NCBI GenBank assembly: GCA_937989585.1
Contig: CALKRW010000006.1
Coordinates: 24,980-88,979, forward strand
Direction of reading: 5' to 3'
DNA: 64,000 bases
From: an uncultured Porphyromonadaceae bacterium
GTDB taxonomy: Bacteria > Bacteroidota > Bacteroidia > Bacteroidales > Muribaculaceae
Shown: piece after piece, positions 24,948-36,228 of the stretch
Layout of the letters: every line of letters begins with the position of its first letter
How positions within the stretch are numbered: position 1 is the first letter of the stretch
Translations under genes and position numbers: made by a program
The notes under the pieces: model-generated
Told to the model about the DNA's origin: nothing
The model's input: the letters and a program-made list of their open reading frames with translations, nothing else
The model's database searches: none

Positions 24948-25078
24948 TTCCGTAGGTAAATTCACGGAAATCCGGAGGGGAATTCGCGGGCGGTTTTATC
25001 GTGGCTCCAAAGTGGCGTAATTCTGATGATACGGCGGAATTTGCATTGAAATTTTTATGTTAAAAAGGTATCGAATTG

Positions 25079-25110
25079 TTTGGTAGATAGAAAATTAATT
25101 GCTAATTTTG
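25079..25110 (+). promoter_or_regulatory. Promoter of the str/ribosomal protein operon
   Basis: TTTG (25079-25082), 20 nt, TAATTTTG (25103-25110). Full consensus match. It leaves a leader of about 140 nt before rpsL. Confidence 0.85.
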
Positions 25111-25256
25111 TGGTCGAATTAAGGGCATCCCGCCCGATATTCCTGCCTAATGGCCGACGGGTCAATAGGTTAGGGGTGTCGACGGGGTGTGCAAAGTGTG
25201 AATCAACAAGTTTAGAATTAGAAATAACAAACAAAAGTCAAACCAACACAACTAAG
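25111..25256 (+). promoter_or_regulatory. 5' leader of the ribosomal protein operon
   Basis: About 140 nt of untranslated leader, GC-rich in its first half and AT-rich before the rpsL ATG. A reading frame continuing upstream from rpsL exists but crosses the promoter and is not credible. No simple terminator hairpin is seen. Confidence 0.5.
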
Positions 25257-25646
25257 ATGCCTACTATTCAGCAATTAGTAAGAAAAGGACGTGTTGCTCT
25301 GGTCGACAAATCGAAGTCGCCCGCACTCGACTCCTGCCCCCAGCGCCGCGGCGTGTGTGTGCGTGTCTACACCACCACCCCCAAGAAACCTAACTCCGCC
25401 ATCCGTAAGGTCGCACGTGTGCGCCTGACCAACGGCAAGGAAGTCAACGCCTATATCCCCGGCGAGGGTCACAACCTGCAGGAGCACTCGATCGTACTCG
25501 TTCGCGGCGGCCGTGTCAAGGACCTTCCCGGCGTACGTTACCACATCGTACGCGGCACTCTCGATACATCGGGTGTCAAGGACCGCACTCAGCGTCGCTC
25601 GAAATACGGAGCCAAACGTCCCAAGGCCGGTGCAGCCAAGAAGTAA
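25257..25646 (+). CDS. rpsL: 30S ribosomal protein S12
   Basis: A 129-residue S12 at the decoding centre. The start MPTIQQLVRKGR is the family start. The invariant PKKPNSAIRKVARVRL and RGGRVKDLPGVRYH segments are intact, including the lysines at which streptomycin-resistance changes usually occur, so it looks wild type. First gene of the ribosomal protein block. An unusually long 280-nt spacer separates it from rpsG. Confidence 0.98.
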   Translation: MPTIQQLVRKGRVALVDKSKSPALDSCPQRRGVCVRVYTTTPKKPNSAIRKVARVRLTNGKEVNAYIPGEGHNLQEHSIVLVRGGRVKDLPGVRYHIVRGTLDTSGVKDRTQRRSKYGAKRPKAGAAKK

Positions 25647-25926
25647 TCATGTCAGGGAATGACGAGCCGCGCTACACATTATATATAATATACAGGCGCG
25701 GCGGGAGTCATACCGGAAGCATGGTGAATTGTAATACTAAACGCACCGCGAGATTAAATCACTCAAACAATTTAACTCGTTTTTGAAACACTTGTTCGCA
25801 GCAACAAAGGTTGAGTAAGCGCAAAACCTAAGGGCCGGAGGGTCCGAAAAACCAATCAACACGGCGCTGAAGACAAAGAAGCAAGCAACCAAGCAATCAA
25901 AAACACATCGAAACACAAAACCACAA
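25647..25926 (+). promoter_or_regulatory. Structured rpsL-rpsG spacer
   Basis: A 280-nt spacer with a 7-bp perfect stem (25666-25672 with 25696-25702), an outer TGAC/GTCA pair (25660-25663 with 25707-25710), and a self-complementary AT loop. In E. coli, S7 binds the same intercistronic place to limit its own synthesis, so a similar role is a fair inference. Confidence 0.45.
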
Positions 25927-26403
25927 ATGAGAAAGGCAAAGCCTAAGAAACGGGTCATCCTGCCCGATCCCGTTTTCGCTGACACCCGTGTGTCGAAATT
26001 CGTCAACCACCTCATGTATGACGGCAAGAAGAACACTTCGTACACCATCTTCTACAATGCCCTCGAGATCGTCAAGAACAAACTCCCCAACGAGGAGATG
26101 ACCGCTCTCGAAATCTGGAAAAAGGCACTTGAGAACGTCACACCTCAGGTAGAAGTCAAGTCGCGTCGCGTCGGTGGCGCAACCTTCCAGGTCCCCACCG
26201 AGATCCGTCCCGACCGCAAAGAATCAATCTCCATGAAAAATCTTATCCTCTATGCACGCAAGCGCGGCGGCAAGACCATGGCCGACAAGCTCGCTGCTGA
26301 AATCGTCGACGCCTTCAATGACCAGGGTGGCGCATTCAAGCGCAAAGAGGACATGCACAAGATGGCCGAAGCCAACCGCGCATTCGCTCACTTCCGTTTC
26401 TGA
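25927..26403 (+). CDS. rpsG: 30S ribosomal protein S7
   Basis: A 158-residue S7, the primary binder that organises the 3' domain of 16S rRNA. Typical segments: DPVFADTRVSKFVNHLM, VKSRRVGGATFQVP, and the C-terminal KMAEANRAFAHFRF. It follows rpsL after a long structured spacer and precedes fusA by 48 nt. Confidence 0.98.
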   Translation: MRKAKPKKRVILPDPVFADTRVSKFVNHLMYDGKKNTSYTIFYNALEIVKNKLPNEEMTALEIWKKALENVTPQVEVKSRRVGGATFQVPTEIRPDRKESISMKNLILYARKRGGKTMADKLAAEIVDAFNDQGGAFKRKEDMHKMAEANRAFAHFRF

Positions 26404-26451
26404 TTTTTCCAACCGCAAGATTAGATTCTTACACATAACGCATAACCAACA

Positions 26452-28578
<2,127 letters not shown>

Positions 28579-28625
28579 CGCTTCACGGCACCAACATTCA
28601 TCGAAAAAAAGAAAAAACAAATATC

Positions 28626-28931
28626 ATGAGCCAGAAAATCCGTATCAAACTCAAATCTTACGATCACAACCTCGTGGACAAATCCGCCGAGAAAATCGTA
28701 AAGACGGTCAAGGCAACCGGCGCCGTGATCTCGGGTCCCATACCCCTGCCCACCCACAAGCGCATCTTCACCGTCAACCGCTCGACCTTCGTCAACAAGA
28801 AATCGCGCGAGCAATTCCAACTCTCGTCGTTCAAACGCCTGATCGACATCTACAACTCGACCGCCAAGACAGTCGACGCGCTGATGAAACTCGAACTCCC
28901 CTCGGGCGTCGAAGTCGAAATCAAGGTCTGA
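28626..28931 (+). CDS. rpsJ: 30S ribosomal protein S10
   Basis: A 101-residue S10, starting at MSQKIRIKLKSYDHNLVD. An earlier in-frame start inside fusA is rejected. GPIPLPTHKRIFTVNRSTFVNK is the conserved loop. In bacteria S10 (NusE) also binds NusB for rRNA antitermination. It opens the S10 part of the block. The spacer to rplC holds a strong hairpin. Confidence 0.98.
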   Translation: MSQKIRIKLKSYDHNLVDKSAEKIVKTVKATGAVISGPIPLPTHKRIFTVNRSTFVNKKSREQFQLSSFKRLIDIYNSTAKTVDALMKLELPSGVEVEIKV

Positions 28932-28959
28932 CAGACGGCAAGAATACCACACGGGTCAC

Positions 28960-28990
28960 GCGGTTCCGTCCGCATGCCGGGCGGAACCGC
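28960..28990 (+). promoter_or_regulatory. 13-bp hairpin between rpsJ and rplC
   Basis: Arms 28960-28972 and 28978-28990 pair over 13 bp (one G-U) around a 5-nt loop, with no T run after it, 57 nt before rplC. Candidate binding site for a ribosomal protein, or an mRNA stability element. Confidence 0.6.
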
Positions 28991-29047
28991 CGCGGACCCC
29001 ACACCAAAGCAATCCAACCAAACAACAAACCATAAACAAACAAAGAA

Positions 29048-29665
29048 ATGCCAGGATTATTAGGAAAAAAAATCGGAATGACATCCGTTTTCAGTGCCGA
29101 GGGAAAGAACATTCCATGCACTGTTATCGAAGTAGGTCCTTGCGTGGTTACCCAGGTCAAAACCGTGGAGAAGGACGGCTACAGCGCCCTTCAGTTAGGT
29201 TTCGGCGATGAGAAGGAGAAACATCTGACCCAGCCCGAGATCGGCCACTTCAAGAAAGCCGGCGTAGCCCCCAAGAGATACTTGGCCGAGTTCAAAGGAT
29301 TCGAAGACACTTACAAGGCAGGCGACACCATCACGGCTGACTTCTTCACCGAGAGCGACTTCGTGGACGTCGTAGGCGTCAGCAAGGGCAAAGGCTTCCA
29401 GGGCGTAGTGAAACGCCACGGCTTCGGCGGCGTAGGCCAGACCACACACGGCCAGCACAACCGTCTCCGCGCCCCCGGTTCGGTAGGCGCCTGCTCGTAT
29501 CCCGCAAAAGTGTTCAAGGGCATGCGCATGGCAGGCCAGATGGGCAACAAACAGGTAACCATCCAGAACCTTCAGGTCATCAAGGTCATCCCCGAACACA
29601 ATCTCATCATGCTCAAGGGCTCGATTCCCGGAAGCAAAGGTTCAATCATTTCAATCGAGAAATAA
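29048..29665 (+). CDS. rplC: 50S ribosomal protein L3
   Basis: A 205-residue L3, one of the first proteins in 50S assembly, with a loop that reaches the peptidyl-transferase centre. GLLGKKIGMTSVF at the start and GHGFGG-type loop sequence (KRHGFGGVGQTTHGQHNRLRAPGS), here long and intact, are diagnostic. Its stop lies one base before the rplD ATG. Confidence 0.97.
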   Translation: MPGLLGKKIGMTSVFSAEGKNIPCTVIEVGPCVVTQVKTVEKDGYSALQLGFGDEKEKHLTQPEIGHFKKAGVAPKRYLAEFKGFEDTYKAGDTITADFFTESDFVDVVGVSKGKGFQGVVKRHGFGGVGQTTHGQHNRLRAPGSVGACSYPAKVFKGMRMAGQMGNKQVTIQNLQVIKVIPEHNLIMLKGSIPGSKGSIISIEK

Positions 29666-29666
29666 C

Positions 29667-30287
29667 ATGGAACTCGCAATATACAATCAAGAAGGACAAG
29701 ACACCGGCCGCAAGGCAACGCTGAGCGACGCCGTCTTCGCTGTCGAGCCCAACGAGCACGCCCTCTACCTCGACGTCAAGCAGTACCTGGCCAACCAGCG
29801 TCAGGGCACACACAAATCAAAAGAACGTTCCGAAGTGTCCGGCTCAACCCGCAAGCTGCACAAGCAGAAAGGCGGCGGCGGCGCACGTATCGGCGACATC
29901 AACTCGCCCGTACTCGTAGGCGGCGGCCGTGTTTTCGGTCCCCGTCCCCGCGACTACCGCTTCAAACTGAACAAAAAACTCAAGCAGCTCGCGCGCCGCT
30001 CGGCACTCTCGCTGAAGGCCGCCGAGGGCCAGATCATCGTTGTCGACAAGATCGAGCTCGCCCAGGCCAAGACCAAGGAATTCGTCAAGGTGACACGCAA
30101 CCTCAATGTCGCCGACAAGAAGGTCCTCATGGTTTTCCCCGAGAAGAACGAGAGCGTGTACTTGTCGTCGCGCAACGTGCCCAACGCCCTGAGCGTTAAC
30201 GCCGCCGACCTCAACACCTACACCATCCTCAACAACGAGGCCATCGTACTGACCGAAGGCTCGCTCGAAGTAATCAATAATCTCTAA
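29667..30287 (+). CDS. rplD: 50S ribosomal protein L4
   Basis: A 206-residue L4. The extended loop that lines the exit tunnel is visible as SGSTRKLHKQKGGGGARIGD, followed by GGGRVFGPRPRDY. In E. coli L4 represses the S10 operon by binding its leader. If that happens here, the hairpin upstream of rplC is a candidate site. rplW follows after 20 nt. Confidence 0.97.
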   Translation: MELAIYNQEGQDTGRKATLSDAVFAVEPNEHALYLDVKQYLANQRQGTHKSKERSEVSGSTRKLHKQKGGGGARIGDINSPVLVGGGRVFGPRPRDYRFKLNKKLKQLARRSALSLKAAEGQIIVVDKIELAQAKTKEFVKVTRNLNVADKKVLMVFPEKNESVYLSSRNVPNALSVNAADLNTYTILNNEAIVLTEGSLEVINNL

Positions 30288-30307
30288 ACCGAAGGAGGAA
30301 ACAGACT

Positions 30308-30598
30308 ATGGACATAATGATCAAACCCATCATTACCGAAAAGGCCACCCGCCTTACCGAAAGGCTTAACCTTTACACATTCCGTGTTTCGCCCGAGGCC
30401 AACAAATACCAAATCAAAGATCTTGTCGAGAAGACCTACGGCGTCAAGGTCGTCCGCGTGAACACCTGCGTGGTCCGCTCGAAGAACAAATCGCGCTGGA
30501 CCAAATCGGGACTCCTCCGCGGCAAGACCGCCCAGTGGAAGAAAGCGATCGTCGCCCTCGACAAAGACCAGACCATTGACTTTTTCAGCAACATCTAA
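30308..30598 (+). CDS. rplW: 50S ribosomal protein L23
   Basis: A 96-residue L23, at the tunnel exit where trigger factor and SRP dock. The pattern IIKPIITEKATRLTE, YTFRVSPEANKYQIKDLVEKTYGVKV is typical. Immediately followed by rplB with a 7-nt gap. Confidence 0.96.
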   Translation: MDIMIKPIITEKATRLTERLNLYTFRVSPEANKYQIKDLVEKTYGVKVVRVNTCVVRSKNKSRWTKSGLLRGKTAQWKKAIVALDKDQTIDFFSNI

Positions 30599-30605
30599 AT
30601 AAAAA

Positions 30606-31433
<828 letters not shown>

Positions 31434-31457
31434 TCTGATAAAACACTAAACAGCAAT

Positions 31458-31727
31458 ATGAGTCGCTCACTTAAAAAAGGCCCCTTCATCAGCGTCAAAC
31501 TCGAGAAGAAAGTCGCTGACATGGACGCTTCAGGCAAAAAATCAGTAATCAAGACCTGGAGCCGCGCTTCGATGATCGCCCCCGAATTCGTAGGCCACAC
31601 CTTCGCAGTCCACAACGGCAACAAGTTCATTCCCGTCTACGTGACCGAGAACATGGTAGGCCACAAACTCGGCGAGTTTGCCCCCACCCGCACATTCCGC
31701 GGTCACTCCGGCAACAAGAAGAAATAA
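31458..31727 (+). CDS. rpsS: 30S ribosomal protein S19
   Basis: An 89-residue S19 of the 30S head. SRSLKKGPF at the start and GHKLGEFAPTRTFRGHSG near the end are the family signatures. Located between rplB and rplV as expected. Confidence 0.97.
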   Translation: MSRSLKKGPFISVKLEKKVADMDASGKKSVIKTWSRASMIAPEFVGHTFAVHNGNKFIPVYVTENMVGHKLGEFAPTRTFRGHSGNKKK

Positions 31728-31776
31728 GCCTCGGGCCCATTAAATTCAATTAACGAACAAAACATTCAAAAATAAA

Positions 31777-32190
31777 ATGGGTGTAAGAAAAAGATTAGCA
31801 GCCGACAAGAAGAAGAAAGCTGCCAAAAGCATCGCTTTTGCCAAACTCACCAACGTCCCCTCTTCGCCGCGCAAAATGCGTCTTGTCGCCGACATGGTCC
31901 GCGGCAAGGAAGTGTTCCGCGCCCTGGGCATCCTGAAATTCTCCAACAAGGAGGCAGCCGCCCGTCTCGAGAAACTTCTCCGCTCGGCAGTCGCCAACTG
32001 GGAAGCCAAGAATGACACCAAGGCCGAGTCCGGCCAAATCTACATCTCGACAATCTACGTCAATCCCGCACCTATGCTGAAACGTCTGCGCCCCGCACCC
32101 CAGGGCCGCGGTTACCGCATCCGCAAGCGCGCCAACCACGTGACCGTAATCGTCGACACTATCGATAACCAGCAAAATCACGAAGCATAA
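31777..32190 (+). CDS. rplV: 50S ribosomal protein L22
   Basis: A 137-residue L22, whose beta hairpin lines the exit tunnel near the macrolide site. The tunnel hairpin region is seen as MLKRLRPAPQGRGYRIRKRANHVTV, apparently intact, with no insertion of the kind linked to macrolide resistance. rpsC begins 2 nt after the stop. Confidence 0.97.
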   Translation: MGVRKRLAADKKKKAAKSIAFAKLTNVPSSPRKMRLVADMVRGKEVFRALGILKFSNKEAAARLEKLLRSAVANWEAKNDTKAESGQIYISTIYVNPAPMLKRLRPAPQGRGYRIRKRANHVTVIVDTIDNQQNHEA

Positions 32191-32192
32191 AC

Positions 32193-32930
32193 ATGGGACA
32201 GAAAGTAAATCCTATTTCAAACCGTCTCGGCGTCATCCGCGGCTGGGACTCAAACTGGTACGGCGGTAAAAACTACGGCGACACTATACTCGAGGACGCC
32301 AAACTCCGTCAATACCTCAACGTACGCCTGGCCAAGAGCAGCGTATCGCGCATCGTGATCGAGCGTACACTGAAACTCATCACCATCACCGTCTGCACCT
32401 CGCGTCCCGGCCTGATCATCGGCAAGGGCGGCTCCGAAGTCGAGAAACTGAAGGAGGAACTCAAGAAGATCACCGACAAGGACGTGCAGATCAATATCTT
32501 CGAGGTCAAGCGTCCCGAGCTCGACGCTGAGATCGTCGCCTCGCAGATAGCCCGTCAGATCGAGGGCAAGATCGCATACCGCCGTGCCGTCAAGATGGCA
32601 GTCGCCGCAACAATGCGCGCCGGCGCCGAAGGCATCAAGGTACAGGTGTCGGGCCGTCTCAACGGCGCCGAAATGGCCCGCAGCGAGATGTTCAAGGAAG
32701 GCCGCACACCCCTGCACACCCTCCGCGCCGACATCGACTACGCACTGGTCGAGGCCCACACCAAGGTCGGCGTCGTAGGCGTAAAGGTATGGATCATGCG
32801 CGGCGAAGTCTACGGCAAACGCGACCTCGCCCCCAACTTCACTCAATCTGCCAAGGAATCGCGCCCCTCGCGCAACGACTCACCCCGTCGCGGAGGCTTC
32901 CGTCGCGGTGCCGGCAAAAACAACCGCTGA
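32193..32930 (+). CDS. rpsC: 30S ribosomal protein S3
   Basis: A 245-residue S3 at the mRNA entry channel. It carries a KH domain (RPGLIIGKGGSEVEKLKEEL) and the C-terminal domain (GVKVWIMRGEVYGK). The last ~25 residues are a basic Ser/Arg/Gly tail. Only two bases separate it from rplV, implying coupled translation. Confidence 0.97.
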   Translation: MGQKVNPISNRLGVIRGWDSNWYGGKNYGDTILEDAKLRQYLNVRLAKSSVSRIVIERTLKLITITVCTSRPGLIIGKGGSEVEKLKEELKKITDKDVQINIFEVKRPELDAEIVASQIARQIEGKIAYRRAVKMAVAATMRAGAEGIKVQVSGRLNGAEMARSEMFKEGRTPLHTLRADIDYALVEAHTKVGVVGVKVWIMRGEVYGKRDLAPNFTQSAKESRPSRNDSPRRGGFRRGAGKNNR

Positions 32931-32985
32931 TCTCAGCACACGAGAACAAACTGAAGCATCAGCCTAACCATTTAAATGACTTAAA

Positions 32986-33417
32986 ATGTTACAACCCAAG
33001 AAAACCAAATTCCGTCGCCAGCAAAAAGGCCGCATGAAAGGCCTCGCCCAGCGCGGCAACCAGCTCGCCTTCGGCTCTTTTGGCATAAAGACCCTCGAGT
33101 CAAAATGGATCACCGGCCGTCAGATTGAGGCTGCCCGTATCGCCGTAACGCGCTACATGCAGCGTCAGGGCCAGGTCTGGATCCGCATCTTCCCGGACAA
33201 ACCCATCACCAAGAAGCCTGCCGAAGTACGTATGGGTAAAGGTAAAGGCTCGCCCGAAGGCTTCGTGGCACCCGTAACTCCCGGACGCATCATCATCGAG
33301 CTCGAGGGCGTGTCGTACGACATCGCCAAGGAGGCACTCCGCCTCGCAGCCCAGAAACTTCCCGTGACCACAAAATTTGTCGTTAGCAGAGACTATGACC
33401 CCACTCAAAACGTCTAA
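32986..33417 (+). CDS. rplP: 50S ribosomal protein L16
   Basis: A 143-residue L16, which contacts A-site tRNA and organises the 50S core. MLQPKKTKFRRQQKGRMKG at the start and MGKGKGSPEGFVAPVTPG in the middle are diagnostic. The middle loop holds the Arg that is hydroxylated in some bacteria. Confidence 0.97.
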   Translation: MLQPKKTKFRRQQKGRMKGLAQRGNQLAFGSFGIKTLESKWITGRQIEAARIAVTRYMQRQGQVWIRIFPDKPITKKPAEVRMGKGKGSPEGFVAPVTPGRIIIELEGVSYDIAKEALRLAAQKLPVTTKFVVSRDYDPTQNV

Positions 33418-33423
33418 GCCATC

Positions 33424-33621
33424 ATGAAGAAAGAAGAAATCAAAGAACTCCCCACCGCTGACCTCGAGGAGCGCCTCGCTCAGATGGAAAAAGACTACCG
33501 TCAGCTCCGCATCAACCACGCAGTAACACCCCTGGACAATCCCGCCAAGATCACTGCCGACCGCCGTGACATCGCCCGCGTGAAGACCGAACTGCGCGCA
33601 CGTCAACTCAACAACAAATAA
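33424..33621 (+). CDS. rpmC: 50S ribosomal protein L29
   Basis: A 65-residue L29, a two-helix protein at the tunnel exit. The start MKKEEIKELPTADLEERL and DIARVKTELRARQL near the end fit the family. It sits between rplP (6 nt) and rpsQ (15 nt) as in nearly all bacteria. Confidence 0.95.
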   Translation: MKKEEIKELPTADLEERLAQMEKDYRQLRINHAVTPLDNPAKITADRRDIARVKTELRARQLNNK

Positions 33622-33636
33622 TCCCCGCTCACAACA

Positions 33637-33897
33637 ATGGAAGAAAAAAGAAACCTGCGAAAAGAACGTGTGGGAGTAGTTTCAAGCAACAAAGGCGACA
33701 AGACAATCACCGTCACCGTCAAGTGGAAGGAGAAACACCCCATCTACGGCAAATTCGTGAACAAAACAAAGAAATACCACGCCCACGACGAGAAGAACGA
33801 GTGCTCCGTAGGCGACACCGTACGCCTGATGGAGACCCGTCCCCTGAGCAAAACCAAACGCTGGCGTCTTGTCGAAATAATCGAAAAAGTTAAATAA
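33637..33897 (+). CDS. rpsQ: 30S ribosomal protein S17
   Basis: An 86-residue S17, an OB-fold protein that binds the 5' domain of 16S rRNA. VGVVSSNKGDKTITVTVKWK and VGDTVRLMETRPLSKTKRW are characteristic. rplN starts 2 nt after the stop. Confidence 0.97.
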   Translation: MEEKRNLRKERVGVVSSNKGDKTITVTVKWKEKHPIYGKFVNKTKKYHAHDEKNECSVGDTVRLMETRPLSKTKRWRLVEIIEKVK

Positions 33898-33899
33898 CA

Positions 33900-34265
33900 A
33901 TGATACAGACAGAATCACGCTTAACCGTAGCCGACAACTCGGGCGCCAAAGAGGCACTGTGCATCCACGTGCTCGGAGGCACCGGCCGCCGCTACGCATC
34001 GGTCGGCGACATCATCGTCGTCACCGTGAAGAACGCCATGCCCGGCTCCGACGTCAAGAAAGGCACCGTGTCGAAGGCAGTCGTAGTCCGCACCAAGAAG
34101 GAAATCCGCCGTGCCGACGGCTCGTACATCCGTTTCGACGACAACGCCTGCGTACTTCTCAACAACGCCGGCGAGCTCCGCGGCACACGTATCTTCGGCC
34201 CGGTAGCCCGCGAGCTCCGCGCCACCAACATGAAAATCGTCTCCCTCGCTCCCGAGGTACTCTGA
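33900..34265 (+). CDS. rplN: 50S ribosomal protein L14
   Basis: A 121-residue L14, part of the intersubunit bridge and the docking site of the silencing factor RsfS. MIQTESRLTVADNSGAKEA opens the protein. The end (ELRATNMKIVSLAPEVL) is normal. First gene of the spc-type section. Confidence 0.98.
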   Translation: MIQTESRLTVADNSGAKEALCIHVLGGTGRRYASVGDIIVVTVKNAMPGSDVKKGTVSKAVVVRTKKEIRRADGSYIRFDDNACVLLNNAGELRGTRIFGPVARELRATNMKIVSLAPEVL

Positions 34266-34290
34266 ACCCACCTAAAAACATCCGACTACA

Positions 34291-34611
34291 ATGGCAAAAA
34301 TGTATATCAAAAAAGGTGACACCGTCTACGTCCGCTCGGGCGAAGACCGCGGCAAAACGGGCCGGGTACTCTCAGTCATGCCCGGCAAGTACCGCGCAAT
34401 CGTCGAAGGCGTCAATTTCGTCACCAAGGCCACAAAGCCCAGCGCAGCCCACCCGCAGGGCGGCCTCGTAAAGAAAGAAGCTCCCGTCCACATCTCGAAC
34501 CTCGCCCTGCTCGACCCCAAGTCCGGCAAGCCCACACGCGTAGGTTTCCACAAGAACGCCGACGGCAAAACAGTTCGTTACGCTAAAAAATCAGGACAAG
34601 ATATTAAATAA
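34291..34611 (+). CDS. rplX: 50S ribosomal protein L24
   Basis: A 106-residue L24, an assembly initiator near the tunnel exit. The KOW motif is seen as GDTVYVRSGEDRGKTGRVLSV. The last base of its stop codon is the first base of the rplE start (ATAATG junction), so translation is coupled. Confidence 0.96.
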   Translation: MAKMYIKKGDTVYVRSGEDRGKTGRVLSVMPGKYRAIVEGVNFVTKATKPSAAHPQGGLVKKEAPVHISNLALLDPKSGKPTRVGFHKNADGKTVRYAKKSGQDIK

Positions 34612-35162
34612 TGAGCACCACAACACTTCAGAAAGAATACAAAGAGCGCATTGTCCCCGCCCTTGAGAAGCAGTTCAACTATACAACTGTGATGCAGGTT
34701 CCCCGCCTTGAGAAGATTGTCATCAACCAGGGCCTGGGTGCCGCCACCCAGGACAAAAAACTCATCGACACCGCCATAGCCGAAATCACGGCCATCTCGG
34801 GCCAGAAAGCCGTACAGACCCTGTCGAAGAAGGACATCTCGAACTTCAAGCTGCGCAAGAAGATGCCTGTCGGCGTACGCGTGACCCTGCGTCGCGAGCG
34901 CATGTACGAGTTCCTCGAGCGCCTGGTACGCGTGGCCTTGCCCCGTATCCGTGACTTCAAGGGCATCGAGTCGAAACTCGACGGCCGCGGCAACTACACC
35001 CTCGGCATCACCGAGCAGATCATCTTCCCCGAGATCAACATCGACAACATCAACAAGCTCCAGGGCATGAACATCACCTTCGTAACCTCGGCCAACACCG
35101 ACGAAGAAGGCTACGCACTGCTCAAGGAGTTCGGCCTCCCCTTTAAAAACGCTAAAAAATAA
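34611..35162 (+). CDS. rplE: 50S ribosomal protein L5
   Basis: A 183-residue L5, a 5S rRNA binder of the central protuberance. EKIVINQGLGAATQDKKL, KKDISNFKLRKKMPVGVRVTLR and RGNYTLGITEQIIFPEI are the expected signatures. It overlaps rplX by one base. rpsN follows after 9 nt. Confidence 0.97.
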   Translation: MSTTTLQKEYKERIVPALEKQFNYTTVMQVPRLEKIVINQGLGAATQDKKLIDTAIAEITAISGQKAVQTLSKKDISNFKLRKKMPVGVRVTLRRERMYEFLERLVRVALPRIRDFKGIESKLDGRGNYTLGITEQIIFPEINIDNINKLQGMNITFVTSANTDEEGYALLKEFGLPFKNAKK

Positions 35163-35171
35163 AAACCCGCA

Positions 35172-35477
35172 ATGGCTAAAGAATCAATGAAGGCCCGCGA
35201 GGTCAAGCGCGCTAAACTCGTCGCAAAATACGCCCAGCGCAAGGCCGACCTCAAGAAAGCCGCCAAAGAACTCGCCCTCAAGGGCGAGAGCGCATACGAA
35301 ATCTACCAGGAACTGCAGAAACTGCCCAAGAACGCCTCGTACATCCGTCTGCACAACCGCTGCAAGATCACCGGCCGTCCCAAGGGCTACATGCGCCAGT
35401 TCGGCCTGTCGCGCATCCAGTTCCGCGAGATGGCATCATCGGGCCTGATCCCCGGTGTGAAGAAGGCATCCTGGTGA
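35172..35477 (+). CDS. rpsN: 30S ribosomal protein S14 (zinc-free type)
   Basis: A 101-residue S14. NRCKITGRPKGYMRQFGLSRIQFREMA is conserved, and the zinc-binding CxxC...CxxC pattern of the short form is absent, so this is the longer zinc-independent kind. It ends with TGA. A 325-nt GC-rich spacer separates it from rpsH, unlike the tight spacing before it. Confidence 0.96.
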   Translation: MAKESMKAREVKRAKLVAKYAQRKADLKKAAKELALKGESAYEIYQELQKLPKNASYIRLHNRCKITGRPKGYMRQFGLSRIQFREMASSGLIPGVKKASW

Positions 35478-35802
35478 CCTGCCGCCGGCGGCCTCATGGC
35501 CGCCACCGGAGCCTCAGGGCCGACGGCCGCGTTCACGCCCATTCCTCTCGGAACCCCGCCGCAGCCCCCGCAGGCACAATAAACAGGCACCTGCGCACGT
35601 TCTTATCCTCAGGACCCTCTTCCCCCCGGAGCATATCCGGAAAGACATACCCCCGCCGGCCACGTGCCGGCTCGGCCCCCGGGGCGGCCGCGCGAGCGCG
35701 CCGGCTGTTCCTCGACAAGGCCGCGGGACGCCCCGCGTCCCCCCAGTATCCGAGAATTAAATATTGTTGGGCCAACCCAATCAATTTAAAACAAAAACAA
35801 AA
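35478..35802 (+). promoter_or_regulatory. GC-rich structured spacer between rpsN and rpsH
   Basis: A 325-nt gene-free segment, C-rich on the + strand, with several stem-loops. The clearest is a perfect 7-bp stem with a 4-nt loop (35487-35504); others are CCGGA/TCCGG and GCCGGC/GCCGGC. An open frame crosses it but has no recognisable protein content. Candidate S8-linked regulatory RNA, or an inserted structured element. Confidence 0.5.
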
Positions 35803-36201
35803 ATGACAGATCCCATCGCAGATTATCTCACAAGATTGAGGAACGCCATCAAAGCCAACCACCGCGTGGTTGAGATTCCCGCCTCAAACTTGAAAAAAGA
35901 AATCACCAAGATTCTTTTCGAACAGGGCTACATCCTCAACTACAAGTTCATCGAGGGTGATACCCCCGCCGGCGTCATCAAGATCGCCCTCAAGTACGAC
36001 CCCGTCGACCGTGTCAACGCCATCAAGGACCTCAAGCGCGTGTCGCGTCCGGGTCTCCGCCAGTACACGGGCTACAAGGAAATGCCCCGCGTGCTCAACG
36101 GCCTGGGCATCGCCATCCTCTCGACCTCGAAGGGCGTGATGACCAACAAGAAGGCAGCCGAGGAGAAGATCGGCGGCGAAGTGTTATGCTACGTATATTA
36201 A
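35803..36201 (+). CDS. rpsH: 30S ribosomal protein S8
   Basis: A 132-residue S8, a primary 16S binder, which in E. coli also represses the spc operon. The start MTDPIADYLTRLRNAIKANH is chosen over an earlier in-frame codon because it is the family start. The C-terminal GIAILSTSKGVMTNKKA and IGGEVLCYVY are typical. Confidence 0.98.
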   Translation: MTDPIADYLTRLRNAIKANHRVVEIPASNLKKEITKILFEQGYILNYKFIEGDTPAGVIKIALKYDPVDRVNAIKDLKRVSRPGLRQYTGYKEMPRVLNGLGIAILSTSKGVMTNKKAAEEKIGGEVLCYVY

Positions 36202-36228
36202 CAGTCAACCAAGAAAGGAAACACAAAC

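Noticed and set aside
35474..35806. A 110-codon open frame in the rpsN-rpsH spacer
   Set aside because: Its composition (Arg, Pro, Ser, Ala) simply reflects the C-rich DNA, it starts inside rpsN and runs into rpsH, and it has no conserved motif. The RNA structure is the better explanation.
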